From: Bradyrhizobium daqingense
GTDB lineage: Bacteria; Pseudomonadota; Alphaproteobacteria; Rhizobiales; Xanthobacteraceae
Assembly: GCF_021044685.1 (NCBI RefSeq)
Contig: NZ_CP088014.1
Location: forward strand, 6,992,001-7,056,000
Length of the DNA stretch: 64,000 nt
Direction of reading: 5' to 3'
A program made the translations under genes and the position numbers. How positions within the stretch are numbered: the stretch's first letter is position 1; every line of letters begins with the position of its first letter. The notes under the pieces are model-generated. The model saw nothing but the letters and a program-made list of their open reading frames with translations, ran no database searches and was not told the origin of the DNA. This document shows, one piece after another, positions 17,683 to 26,433 of this stretch.

Positions 17683-18453
17683 CTAAGCGATCAGCTGCCT
17701 CGCCGCCGCCGAGATCATCACCAGCCCGCCGGTGATCACGGCAGCGTCGAGGATCGCGGTGTGGATGTGCACCGGCATCCGTTCGACGAAGGCCTTTGCC
17801 AGGAACGCGCCGGGGACGGCGATGGCGCCGATCAGAAGCGCGAAGGCGAGCACCTGCGCGGTCACGGCTCCGGCGAGGCCGAACACCGCAATCTTGATGA
17901 AGCCGGTGCCGAGCGAGATCATCGCGTCGGTCGCGATCACGGCGGCGCCTTCGAGGCCCGCGGCCATCAGGAGCGAGAGCAGGATCACGCCGGAGCCCGA
18001 GGTGCCGCCGACAAGCACGCCGTAGCCGACCGAGCCGGCGGCAAGGCCGCCATCGCCGATCCGCACCTGTCGGCGGCGGAGCACGCGGCGCAGCGGCACG
18101 CTCAGGATCAGCATGGCGCCGATCACGAGCGCGGCGCCGGCATTGGTGAGACGCGTGTAGCCATAGGCGCCGAGTGCCGTCGTCAGCGCTGCGCAGGCGA
18201 GCACAATCAGCGCGCGGCGGCGGTCGGCATAACGGATATAGGCGAGTGCACGGCTGGAATTGGTGAGCATCGCCGAGATCGCGATGATCGGCACCACCGG
18301 CTCGGCGCCGACCAGCGGCACCAGCACCAGCGGCATCAGGGCGCCGGTGCCGTAGCCGGCGAGACCACCGATGATCGAAGCAAACAACGCCATCATTGCG
18401 ACCAGCAGGAGCTGGAAAATCGAGATGTCGGCGAAGCCTGAGACGATGGTCAA
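17683..18453 (-). CDS. TauE/SafE-family sulfite exporter-like permease
   Basis: 256 residues with eight predicted hydrophobic helices; the glycine-rich first repeat FASIIGGLAGYGTGALMPLVL and second repeat VGYGVLVGGTSGSGVILLSLL are the TauE/SafE pair. Such permeases export sulfite, sulfoacetate or other organic anions. Four-base overlap with the stop of the CCA-enzyme gene makes it the last gene of that operon, so its expression follows tRNA-maintenance genes, with no functional link evident. Substrate not known. Confidence 0.88.
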   Translation of the reverse strand: MTIVSGFADISIFQLLLVAMMALFASIIGGLAGYGTGALMPLVLVPLVGAEPVVPIIAISAMLTNSSRALAYIRYADRRRALIVLACAALTTALGAYGYTRLTNAGAALVIGAMLILSVPLRRVLRRRQVRIGDGGLAAGSVGYGVLVGGTSGSGVILLSLLMAAGLEGAAVIATDAMISLGTGFIKIAVFGLAGAVTAQVLAFALLIGAIAVPGAFLAKAFVERMPVHIHTAILDAAVITGGLVMISAAARQLIA

Positions 18454-19706
18454 TTTCTCTCATCGCGGCTGATGCGAGCCGCAGCTTGATCGGCGATGGC
18501 AGTGAGCGCGGCTGTCTCTAGTGGAAAATCCGCCGCAAGCCAAGCGTCCTCGGCAAGCGTCAACACATGTCCGAGCGAAGGCCCCTCTGCCATGCCGCGC
18601 GCGATGAAATCGGCGGCCTTCAGCGGAAATTTCGGCGCAATCCAGCGCTGCGGCAGTTCGGCAAGCGCTCGCCATCGCGTCGCGGTGACGTCGCCGCCGG
18701 CGCGCGCCCAGCCCAGCAACACGCGATCGTGGTAGCGCTCCGCGCCGAGCCGGTAGAGCAACCGCCGCGCATTGGCCTCGTCCTTGGTGGCAAGGCGCCA
18801 CCAGCGATGCCCCATCGAATCCAGCGCCTTGGTCTCGGCATTGGAGAGTCTCAGGCGCGCGGCGACGCGCTTGGCATCCTCGGTCACGGCCACCGTCAAC
18901 GCGGCAAGGCGCCGCGTGCTGCTGGCGGTGAGGCCGAGCTCGCGCTCGATCGCGATCATCGTCGCCAGCGGCCCGGTATAGACGACGCCGCCGGTCAGCG
19001 CCTGCAGCAAGCCGCCTTCGGCCATCGCCAGCACTGCCGCGGAGGCACCGTCTGCGACCAGCAGCTTGAGCATCTCCATGCGCACCCGTTCGGCCGAGAG
19101 GCTGGCAAGGCCCGCGCGTCCCCGGATGCAGGCGAGATAGCCGTCGCGGTCGGGTTCGCCGGCAGCGAAGGCGGCGTGGATGCGGAAGAAGCGTAGGATG
19201 CGTAAAAAATCCTCGGCGATGCGCTGATCGGGATCGCCGATGAAGCGCACACGCCGCGCTCTGGCATCCGCGATGCCGCCGACATAATCGTGGACGACGC
19301 CATGAGCATCGACCGACAGGCCGTTCATGGTGAAGTCGCGCCGCTCGGCGTCTTTCACCCAATCGCGACCGAAGGCGACCTTGGCCTTGCGACCAAACGT
19401 TTCGGTGTCCTCGCGCAGCGTCGTCACTTCGTACGGCTTGCTGTCGATGACGAGCGTGACGGTGCCGTGATCGATGCCGGTCGGCACGCTCTTGATGCCG
19501 GCGGCCTTGGCGCGTCGCATCACGTCGTCCGGGAGCGCCGTGGTCGCGATGTCGATGTCACCGGGCACGAGACCGAGCAGCGCATTTCGCACCGCGCCGC
19601 CGACCACCCGCGCCTCCTCGCCGTCCGCATTGAGCAATTGCAGGACGCGTGCGGTCCCGCCAGCGATCAACCAGGGCGCATCGGCGAGTAACGGCTCCGC
19701 GCTCAT
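18450..19706 (-). CDS. cca: CCA tRNA nucleotidyltransferase
   Basis: 418 residues of class II polymerase-beta-type nucleotidyltransferase. VVGGAVRNALLGLVPGDIDIATTAL has the GG motif and catalytic DxD; the RRDFTMNGL segment and the following RRVRFIGDPDQRIAEDFLRILRFFRI helix are the usual RNA- and nucleotide-recognition motifs. It adds or repairs the CCA end of tRNAs. The start at 19706 (MSAEPLL) was chosen over a longer upstream open frame. The four-base overlap with the TauE gene and ten-base gap from DUF6111 give one operon. No HD phosphohydrolase domain is visible at the C-terminus. Confidence 0.92.
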   Translation of the reverse strand: MSAEPLLADAPWLIAGGTARVLQLLNADGEEARVVGGAVRNALLGLVPGDIDIATTALPDDVMRRAKAAGIKSVPTGIDHGTVTLVIDSKPYEVTTLREDTETFGRKAKVAFGRDWVKDAERRDFTMNGLSVDAHGVVHDYVGGIADARARRVRFIGDPDQRIAEDFLRILRFFRIHAAFAAGEPDRDGYLACIRGRAGLASLSAERVRMEMLKLLVADGASAAVLAMAEGGLLQALTGGVVYTGPLATMIAIERELGLTASSTRRLAALTVAVTEDAKRVAARLRLSNAETKALDSMGHRWWRLATKDEANARRLLYRLGAERYHDRVLLGWARAGGDVTATRWRALAELPQRWIAPKFPLKAADFIARGMAEGPSLGHVLTLAEDAWLAADFPLETAALTAIADQAAARISRDERN

Positions 19707-19716
19707 CGTCCAGCCC

Positions 19717-19971
19717 TTATTTCTGCGGCACGAACTTGCCATTGTCGACATGCGCGGGAACGTAGGTCGAATCCGGCCCGGCGCCATAATGCGCCATGCC
19801 GATCATCCCCGCGATCACCAGCACCAGCGCGACCAGAGCGAGGCGCGCGACGATATAGACCGGCCAGGACGATCGCGCGAACAGACCGGACCGGGTTGCG
19901 GCCAGGAACAGCGCATAGACGGCGAAGGGGATGAGGAAAATTCCGATCTCGGTGAGAATCGGTCGGATCAT
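19717..19971 (-). CDS. DUF6111-type small membrane protein
   Basis: 84 residues with two hydrophobic helices (EIGIFLIPFAVYALFLA and YIVARLALVALVLVIAGMIG) and a conserved C-terminal YVPAHVDNGKFVPQ segment. This small protein family sits between the Nudix and CCA genes in many Bradyrhizobiaceae. Function unknown. Start overlaps the Nudix stop by four bases. Transmembrane location in the inner membrane. Confidence 0.8.
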   Translation of the reverse strand: MIRPILTEIGIFLIPFAVYALFLAATRSGLFARSSWPVYIVARLALVALVLVIAGMIGMAHYGAGPDSTYVPAHVDNGKFVPQK

Positions 19972-20639
19972 GATGAATAGATCCGCTCATAAAGCACGCG
20001 CAGCATACCGGCCGTCGCCCCCCAGATGTAGCGCTCCGCGAACGGCATCGCGTAATAGGACCGCGCCATGCCGCGGAATTCCTTGCTGTGCACCTGGTGG
20101 TTCACCGGATTCATCAGGAAGGACAGCGGCACCTCGAAGGCGTCGTCAACCTCGGACTGGTTGATCGTGAGTTCGAAGCCGGGCCTCACCCTCGCAACCG
20201 TCGGCAGGATGCGGAAGCCGAAGGCGGTGCCGTAGAGATCGAGATAGCCGATCGGCTCGACGAAATCGCGCGACAGCCCGACCTCCTCTTCCGCCTCGCG
20301 CAGCGCCGCATCGAGCGGCGAGGAATCGGTCGCGTCGATCTTGCCGCCGGGAAAGGCGATCTGGCCGGCATGGTCGTTGAGATGCGCTGAGCGCTGCGTC
20401 AACAGGATGGTCGGCTCGGGATGGTCGACCACCGCGATCAGGACCGCTGCGGGGCGCACCGGCTGCTCGCGCGCGATGATCTCGAGCATCTTGTCGGTGC
20501 CGGGATCGCCCGAGGCGGGAATGATGTTGGGATCGTAGAGGCCGGGCGGGACATCGAAGCCGAGCCTCGCCTTCGAGCGGGCAAAGAAATCCACAGCGCT
20601 GATCACGGCCGGATCGTTCTTCGGGATAGGCTTGTTCAA
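19968..20639 (-). CDS. CoA pyrophosphatase (Nudix hydrolase, NudL/NUDT7-like)
   Basis: 223 residues. The combination LLTQRSAHLNDHAGQIAFPGGK followed by AALREAEEEVGL is the NuCoA plus Nudix box of CoA-diphosphatases, which cut CoA or acyl-CoA to phosphopantetheine and 3',5'-ADP with Mg or Mn. The Nudix box here has D for the usual first E. Cytoplasmic. Overlaps DUF1285 and DUF6111 genes by four bases each, so it is translationally coupled. Confidence 0.9.
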   Translation of the reverse strand: MNKPIPKNDPAVISAVDFFARSKARLGFDVPPGLYDPNIIPASGDPGTDKMLEIIAREQPVRPAAVLIAVVDHPEPTILLTQRSAHLNDHAGQIAFPGGKIDATDSSPLDAALREAEEEVGLSRDFVEPIGYLDLYGTAFGFRILPTVARVRPGFELTINQSEVDDAFEVPLSFLMNPVNHQVHSKEFRGMARSYYAMPFAERYIWGATAGMLRVLYERIYSS

Positions 20640-21268
20640 AGCGCGGCCCTCACCTGCTCCGCATCGGCCATGGCGAAGAATTCTCCTGATGATTCGACGC
20701 CGAACATCGGCTGGCCATCGACCATCCGCTCCTCGCCCATGTCAACCAGATCATAATAGAGCGCGCGGGTCACCTTGGCCCAGAGGTCGGCGCGGACATG
20801 CAAATACGGCATCAACCCGCCGTCCCTGGCCTGTTCGAAACGCAACCGGTGCGCGGCATCGCAGGTGACCCAGTCGTCGACATTGGTGCGGAAGCTCAGC
20901 ACGCGATCGCGGCCCTCGCCGTTCTCGAGCATCTCGACCGCCATGAATGGCGCGTCGTCGACGTGAATGCCGACCTTCTCCACCGGCGTCACCAAGAAAT
21001 GCTTGTCACCCTCGCGCTTGAGGATGGTCGAGAACAGGCGGACCAGCGTGTGACGGCCGATTGGCGTGCCCATGTAGAACCAAGTACCATCGGAGGCGAT
21101 TCGGATATCGAGATCGCCGCAAAACGGCGGATTCCACAGATGCACCGGCGGCAACCCCTTTTTGGTGCCCTCGGCGTTCGCAGCGTTTTTGGCGGCAGCA
21201 GTCAGCCCTTCGAGACCGCGATCGGCGCTCTGCCCTTGGTTCGCCATGGTTTGCCCTGACTTTGTCAT
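20636..21268 (-). CDS. DUF1285 family protein
   Basis: 210 residues of the DUF1285 family, marked by PPVHLWNPPFCGDLDIRIASDGTW and YMGTPIGRHTLVRLFSTIL then FLVTPVEKVGIHVDDAPF. No signal peptide or membrane segment; the domain has an unusual beta fold in solved relatives and no known activity. First gene of the DUF1285-Nudix-DUF6111-CCA-TauE operon. A start at 21247 (MANQ) is also possible; 21268 (MTKS) was used. Divergent from the moxR operon. Confidence 0.85.
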   Translation of the reverse strand: MTKSGQTMANQGQSADRGLEGLTAAAKNAANAEGTKKGLPPVHLWNPPFCGDLDIRIASDGTWFYMGTPIGRHTLVRLFSTILKREGDKHFLVTPVEKVGIHVDDAPFMAVEMLENGEGRDRVLSFRTNVDDWVTCDAAHRLRFEQARDGGLMPYLHVRADLWAKVTRALYYDLVDMGEERMVDGQPMFGVESSGEFFAMADAEQVRAAL

Positions 21269-21285
21269 TTGGCACGGATGTTATT

Positions 21286-21301
21286 TGGCACGATTGCTGC
21301 A
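21286..21301 (+). promoter_or_regulatory. Possible sigma-54 promoter upstream of moxR
   Basis: TGGCACG-ATTG-CTGCA: the GG (-24) and GC (-12) elements are correctly spaced versus the consensus TGGCACG-N4-TTGCW, with one mismatch (C for T). It points toward moxR, about 240 bases ahead of its ATG, in a gene-free gap. A partial copy TTTGGCACG stands 16 bases earlier without a -12 element. No enhancer-binding-protein site was identified. Confidence 0.35.
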
Positions 21302-21538
21302 GGTCTACGTTGTACGTTGGCGCTCGGTTCCACCCCGGATAAGCCCGGTGTGGGAGGTCGCCACTTCGTGATGCCGTACATAACCCGAAGCCGATAAGGT
21401 GGGGATAGGTTAATTCAACGAATACATGGCCTTCCTGCAAGTCTAGCATGGGGCCCATGATCTGGCGTGATGACCTGAAGTGACGCAGGTGACGTGACGA
21501 CGCAAGCAAGCCGCGTAGCCGGCTGAAGGAGCGAGCGA

Positions 21539-22537
21539 ATGGCGGAGAGTGTCGAGAAACTCGAGGACGGAATCGTCCGTTCGGCCGAGCAGGTGTCGGG
21601 CCAGATTCGTGCGGCGAAGGAGGCGATCGGCTCCGTCATCTTCGGCCAGGACCGCGTGATCGAGAACACCCTCGTCACCATCCTCTCCGGCGGCCATGCG
21701 CTCTTGATCGGCGTCCCCGGCCTCGCCAAGACCAAGCTGGTCGAGACGCTCGGCGTCACGCTCGGTCTCGACGCCAAGCGCATCCAGTTCACGCCCGACC
21801 TGATGCCGTCGGACATTCTCGGCGCCGAGGTGCTGGACGAGAGCACCGCGGGCAAGCGCGCTTTCCGCTTCATCGCGGGGCCCGTATTCGCGCAGCTGTT
21901 GATGGCCGACGAGATCAACCGCGCCAGCCCGCGCACGCAATCGGCACTGCTTCAGGCCATGCAGGAGCAGCACATCACGGTGGCAGGCGCGCGCCACGAT
22001 TTGCCGAAACCCTTCCACGTGCTCGCCACGCAAAATCCGCTGGAGCAGGAAGGCACCTATCCGCTGCCAGAGGCACAGCTCGACCGTTTCCTGATGGAGA
22101 TCGACGTCGACTATCCCGATCGCGATGCCGAACGCCGCATCCTGTTCGAGACCACCGGCGCCGAGGAAACGCTGGCCAGAGGCGCGATGACCCCGGACGC
22201 GCTGATCACGGCGCAGCGGCTGATCCGCCGCCTGCCGGTCGGCGATTCCGTCGTCGAAGCCATTCTGTCGCTGGTGCGCTCGGCCCGCCCGGGCCCGGAT
22301 GCCGGCGAAGCCGGCAAGTTCATTGCCTGGGGCCCCGGCCCGCGCGCCAGCCAATCCCTGATGCTGGCCGTGCGCGCCCGCGCGCTGATCGACGGTCGCC
22401 TCGCGCCCTCGATCGACGACGTGCTCGACCTCGCCGAGCCCGTGCTCAAGCACCGCATGGCGCTGACCTTCCAGGCGCGCGCCGAAGGCCGCACCATCCC
22501 GGACGTGATCCGGCAATTGAAGACACGGATCGGTTGA
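21539..22537 (+). CDS. MoxR-family AAA+ ATPase
   Basis: 332 residues. MoxR layout: long N-terminal helix, Walker A IGVPGLAKTKLVETLG (G-x-x-G-x-x-K-T-like), then AQLLMADEINRASPRTQSALLQAMQE containing Walker B (MADEIN), and the sensor-1 LATQNPLEQEGTYPLPEAQLDRF. MoxR proteins act as chaperone-like AAA+ partners of von Willebrand-type proteins. Gene order moxR-DUF58-BatA-like is the classical MoxR-operon arrangement. The DUF58 start (22534) overlaps its stop, so the two are translationally coupled. Confidence 0.93.
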   Translation: MAESVEKLEDGIVRSAEQVSGQIRAAKEAIGSVIFGQDRVIENTLVTILSGGHALLIGVPGLAKTKLVETLGVTLGLDAKRIQFTPDLMPSDILGAEVLDESTAGKRAFRFIAGPVFAQLLMADEINRASPRTQSALLQAMQEQHITVAGARHDLPKPFHVLATQNPLEQEGTYPLPEAQLDRFLMEIDVDYPDRDAERRILFETTGAEETLARGAMTPDALITAQRLIRRLPVGDSVVEAILSLVRSARPGPDAGEAGKFIAWGPGPRASQSLMLAVRARALIDGRLAPSIDDVLDLAEPVLKHRMALTFQARAEGRTIPDVIRQLKTRIG

Positions 22538-23481
22538 TGGCGGCAGAGAACGGGCACACAGCGAAGGAGATCATCGCGATCCGACGTGCCGATGGCGAAA
22601 GCCGCACGCTCGCCGCTTCGCTGCCACGCCTGGTGCTCGAGGCCCGCCGTATCGCCGCCAACGTCATCCACGGTTTGCATGGCCGCCGCCGCGCCGGCTC
22701 CGGCGAAAATTTCTGGCAATACCGTCGTTTCATCTCGGGCGAGCCGGCGCAGAATGTCGACTGGCGCCGCTCGGCGCGTGACGACCATCTCTATGTCCGC
22801 GAGCTCGAATGGGAGGCCTCGCACACGGTCTGGATCTGGCCGGACCGCTCGCCCTCGATGGCATTCGCCTCGAAGACCGCGCGCGAATCCAAGCTCGAGC
22901 GGACGCTGATCGTCGCCTTCGCGCTGGCCGAGCTGCTGGTCTCCGGTGGCGAGCGCGTCGGCATTCCCGGGCTGATGGCGCCGACCGCGAGCCGCAGCGT
23001 CATCGACAAGATGGCGCAGGCGATGCTGCATGACGATGCCGACCGCCTCAGCCTGCCGCCGTCCTTCGTGCCGTCGGCGCTCGCCGAGACCATCGTGCTA
23101 TCGGATTTCTGGTCGCCGATTTCTGAGATCACGGCGACGCTGGCGGGGCTCTCCGGCTCCGGCGCGCATGGCACGCTGGTGCAAATCGTCGATCCCGCCG
23201 AGGAGACGTTCCCCTATTCCGGCCGCGTCGAATTCGTCGAGCCGGAAGGCTTCGGGGTGATCACGGCTGGCCGCGCCGAGAGCTGGGCGCAGGATTACAC
23301 TGAACGGCTCGCGCTGCACCGTGACCAGATCCGCGCCGAAACCAGCAAGCTCGACTGGCTGTTCACCACGCACACGACCGACCGCTCCGCCGCCGAGCTC
23401 TTGCTGTTCCTGCATGCCGGCATGCAGGTCAGCAAGTCTGGCGTCCGCACCACGACGATCAAGGCGGGGCCGGCCGCATGA
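22534..23481 (+). CDS. DUF58-domain protein
   Basis: 315 residues with the DUF58 signature in the middle: GRRRAGSGENFWQYRRFISGEPAQNVDWRRSAR, followed by LYVRELEWEASHTVWIWPDRSPSM, the latter being a MIDAS-like loop of a vWA fold. No signal peptide. It usually works with a MoxR ATPase and membrane vWA proteins. Start ATG at 22537 region overlaps moxR by four bases. Tail KSGVRTTTIKAGPAA leads into the next gene, whose start overlaps by four bases. Confidence 0.9.
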   Translation: MMAAENGHTAKEIIAIRRADGESRTLAASLPRLVLEARRIAANVIHGLHGRRRAGSGENFWQYRRFISGEPAQNVDWRRSARDDHLYVRELEWEASHTVWIWPDRSPSMAFASKTARESKLERTLIVAFALAELLVSGGERVGIPGLMAPTASRSVIDKMAQAMLHDDADRLSLPPSFVPSALAETIVLSDFWSPISEITATLAGLSGSGAHGTLVQIVDPAEETFPYSGRVEFVEPEGFGVITAGRAESWAQDYTERLALHRDQIRAETSKLDWLFTTHTTDRSAAELLLFLHAGMQVSKSGVRTTTIKAGPAA

Positions 23482-26291
23482 TGGGACTGCCGCTCGCCTT
23501 CACCCAACCGCTGCTCCTGATCGGCCTTATCAGCCTGCCCGTGCTGTGGTGGCTGCTGCGGGTGACGCCGCCGCGGCCGCGCCGGATCGAGTTTCCGCCG
23601 ACGCGACTGCTGTTCGACATCGCGCCAAGGGAAGAGACGCCCTCGCGGACGCCATGGTGGCTGACCGCATTGCGGCTCTTGGCTGCGGCTCTCGTCATTT
23701 TCGCCGCGGCCGGCCCGATCTGGAATCCGCAGACAGGCGCCGCCGGTAGCAAGGCGCCGCTGATGATCATGTTCGACGACGGCTGGAGCGCGGCCTCGCA
23801 TTGGGACGTCAGGATCAGGGCCGCCGACGAGCTGATCGCCAACGCCGACAATGACCGCCGCGCGATCGCGCTGGTGCCGCTGTCGGAGCCGAACCGCGAC
23901 ATCACGCTGATGCCGGCGGGGGCGGCGCGCGTGGCGCTGCGCCAGCTCGCGCCAAAGCCCTATTCGATCGACCGCGTCGATACCTTGGCCGCGATCGACC
24001 GCTTCCTGAAAGCCACCGGTGACTGCGAGATCGCCTGGCTCTCCGACGGAATCGACACCGGGCGCGGCGAGGAATTCGTAACGGGCCTCGGCAAGACCAT
24101 CGGCGATCGCAGCCTGACCATCTTCGACGGCGGCACCTCTGCGCCGCTGGCGCTGGTCGCGGCCGAGAACGCCGCCGCCAGGATGACCGTGAAGGTGCTG
24201 CGCACCGACGGCGGAATTGCCGCCGGCACTGTGCGGGCGCTGGACCAGAAGTCCTCGCCGATCGGCGAAGCGCGTTATTCGTTCGGACCGCAGGACAAGG
24301 AGACCGACGCGTCGTTCGATCTGCCGGTCGAGCTGCGCAACGACATCACGCGGCTCGAAATCTCGGGCGAGCGCTCCGCCGGCGCGGTGCAGCTGCTCGA
24401 CAAACGCTGGCGTCGCCGCGCGATCGGCATCGTCTCGGGTGCGACCAGCGAGACCGCGCAGCCGCTGCTGGCGCCGACCTTCTATCTCACCCGCGCGCTG
24501 GCGCCGTTCGCCGACATGCGGCTCGCCGACAAGGGCTCGCCGCAACAGGGCATCACCCAGTTCCTCGATCAGAAGCTGCCGATGATCATCCTCGCCGATG
24601 TCGGCACCATCGCGCCTGAGCTGCGCGAGCGCCTCAATGCCTGGATCGACCAGGGCGGCGTGCTGGTGCGGTTCGCAGGCCCCCGGCTGGCGCAGGCCGA
24701 GGACGATCTCGTGCCGGTCAAGCTGCGCAAAGGCGGCCGCACGCTCGGCGGCAGTCTGACCTGGGAGAAGCCGCAGCATCTCGCCTCCTTCGCCGCCGAC
24801 GGTCCGTTCGCCGGCGTCGCAGTGCCCAAGGACGTCGCCGTCAGCCGCCAGGTGCTGGCCGAGCCCGATGCGGTGCTCGCCACCAAGAGCTGGGCCTCGC
24901 TGGAAGACGGCACGCCGCTGGTGACGGGCGAGCATCGCGGCAAGGGCCTCGTCAGCCTGTTCCATGTCAGCGCCGACATGCGCTGGTCGGACCTGCCGAT
25001 GTCGGGCACCTTCGTCGAAATGCTGCGGCGGGTGGTCGACATGTCCGGCTACACCTCCAAGCCCGGTGCCGGAGTCGCGAGCGAAGCGACCACTGAAACG
25101 GTGGCGCCGCTGCACATTCTCGACGGTTTCGGCGCGTTCGGACCGCCGCCAGCGACCGCAAAGCCGCTGCCCGCGGATTACCGCGACCGCGCCACACCCG
25201 ATCATCCGCCGGGCTTCTATGGTCCGGCCGAAGGACCGCTCGCCGCGAACACGCTCGCCAGCGCCGATCGCATCGCAGCCCTGAACACCGCGAGCCTGCG
25301 CGCCCGGCACGCCACCTACACCAATGCCGAGCCGCGCGACTTGCGCGGCTGGCTGCTGTCGACGGCGCTGGCGCTGTTCCTGATCGACGCCATCATCGTC
25401 GCGCTGATCGGCGGCGGTCTTGCTGCGCTGCTGCGCCGCCGCGCCGCGCCTGCGATGATCGTGCTCGGGATCGCGCTTGCGGGCTTCGCGGTGCTCTCGC
25501 CCACGCCGGCGCGCGCCGACAGCGCGTCCGACGAGTTCGCGATGAAGGCGGTATCTCAGACCCGTCTCGCCTATGTCGTGACGGGCAATGCGGATGTCGA
25601 TTCCATCGTCAAGGCCGGCATGAACGGGCTGACGCTGTTCCTGGCGCAGCGCACGGCGCTGGAAGCCGGCGATCCCGTCGGCGTCGATCCCGCGCGCGAC
25701 GAGCTCGCCTTCTTCCCGCTGATCTACTGGCCGATCGTGCCCGGCGCGCCCAAGCCGCCGCGGGACGCCATCAACAAGATCGACGCCTATATGAAGCAGG
25801 GCGGCACCGTGCTGTTCGACACCCGCGACGCCATCGAGGCCCCGCCCGGCGCGAACGGCGCGGCGCAGACCCCGGCCATGCGAACGCTGCGCGAAATCCT
25901 GTCCTCGCTCGACGTGCCCGAGCTCGAGCCGGTGCCGCGCGAGCACGTGCTGACCAAGACTTTCTACCTCTTGCGCGATTTCCCCGGGCGCTTCGTCACC
26001 GGCCAGACCTGGGTCGAGACCCTGCCGCGCGACGAGGACGAGGACAGCGCGCAGCGGCCGGCGCGCGGCGGCGACGGCGTCTCGCCCATCATCATCACCT
26101 CGAACGACCTCGCCGGCGCCTGGGCAGTGCGACCTGACGGCCAGGCCATGCTGCCGGTGACCGGCGGCGACAGCCGCCAGCGCGAATTCGCCTACCGCGC
26201 CGGCGCCAACATCGTGATGTACACGCTGACCGGCAACTACAAGGCCGACCAGGTGCACGCACCGGCGCTGATCGAACGGCTGGGGCAATGA
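23478..26291 (+). CDS. BatA-like / DUF4159 membrane protein
   Basis: 937 residues. N-terminal BatA-type segment with two membrane helices (PLLLIGLISLPVLWWLLRV and LRLLAAALVIFAAAGPIW), then a large periplasm-like region with von Willebrand-like strands, two more membrane helices near residues 625-680 (STALALFLIDAIIVALIGGG and GIALAGFAVLSPTPARA, which resembles a second signal/anchor), and a C-terminal DUF4159 domain (NADVDSIVKAGMNGLTLFL, then GGTVLFDTRDA). Third gene of the moxR operon. Function in the operon, perhaps envelope protein quality control, is inferred from family context only. Confidence 0.88.
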   Translation: MMGLPLAFTQPLLLIGLISLPVLWWLLRVTPPRPRRIEFPPTRLLFDIAPREETPSRTPWWLTALRLLAAALVIFAAAGPIWNPQTGAAGSKAPLMIMFDDGWSAASHWDVRIRAADELIANADNDRRAIALVPLSEPNRDITLMPAGAARVALRQLAPKPYSIDRVDTLAAIDRFLKATGDCEIAWLSDGIDTGRGEEFVTGLGKTIGDRSLTIFDGGTSAPLALVAAENAAARMTVKVLRTDGGIAAGTVRALDQKSSPIGEARYSFGPQDKETDASFDLPVELRNDITRLEISGERSAGAVQLLDKRWRRRAIGIVSGATSETAQPLLAPTFYLTRALAPFADMRLADKGSPQQGITQFLDQKLPMIILADVGTIAPELRERLNAWIDQGGVLVRFAGPRLAQAEDDLVPVKLRKGGRTLGGSLTWEKPQHLASFAADGPFAGVAVPKDVAVSRQVLAEPDAVLATKSWASLEDGTPLVTGEHRGKGLVSLFHVSADMRWSDLPMSGTFVEMLRRVVDMSGYTSKPGAGVASEATTETVAPLHILDGFGAFGPPPATAKPLPADYRDRATPDHPPGFYGPAEGPLAANTLASADRIAALNTASLRARHATYTNAEPRDLRGWLLSTALALFLIDAIIVALIGGGLAALLRRRAAPAMIVLGIALAGFAVLSPTPARADSASDEFAMKAVSQTRLAYVVTGNADVDSIVKAGMNGLTLFLAQRTALEAGDPVGVDPARDELAFFPLIYWPIVPGAPKPPRDAINKIDAYMKQGGTVLFDTRDAIEAPPGANGAAQTPAMRTLREILSSLDVPELEPVPREHVLTKTFYLLRDFPGRFVTGQTWVETLPRDEDEDSAQRPARGGDGVSPIIITSNDLAGAWAVRPDGQAMLPVTGGDSRQREFAYRAGANIVMYTLTGNYKADQVHAPALIERLGQ

Positions 26292-26328
26292 TCGGGGTTT
26301 TGAATTTGAAGGCCCGCAAAGATGTAGC

Positions 26329-26414
26329 CGTCATGCCCGGCCTTGTGCCGGGCATCCACGTTCTTCGTGCCGCATGGCAATCCGTGGATGGCCGGGACAA
26401 GCCCGGCCATGACG
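26329..26414. repeat. Bradyrhizobium-type palindromic repeat, family A
   Basis: An imperfect inverted repeat opening CGTCATGCCCGG and closing CCCGGCCATGACG, with an inner arm pair (ATCCACG / CGTGGAT). It fits a single long hairpin. This kind of dispersed element is frequent in Bradyrhizobium and relatives. Unusual here because it lies within the moxR operon, 20 bases before the start of the next gene. Confidence 0.8.
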
Positions 26415-26433
26415 AGGCCGAGAGAGTGACGAC

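Noticed and set aside
23295..26288. 997-codon open frame on the minus strand
   Set aside because: It is the antisense of the DUF4159 gene, with Arg/His-rich low-complexity sequence typical of GC-rich shadow frames.
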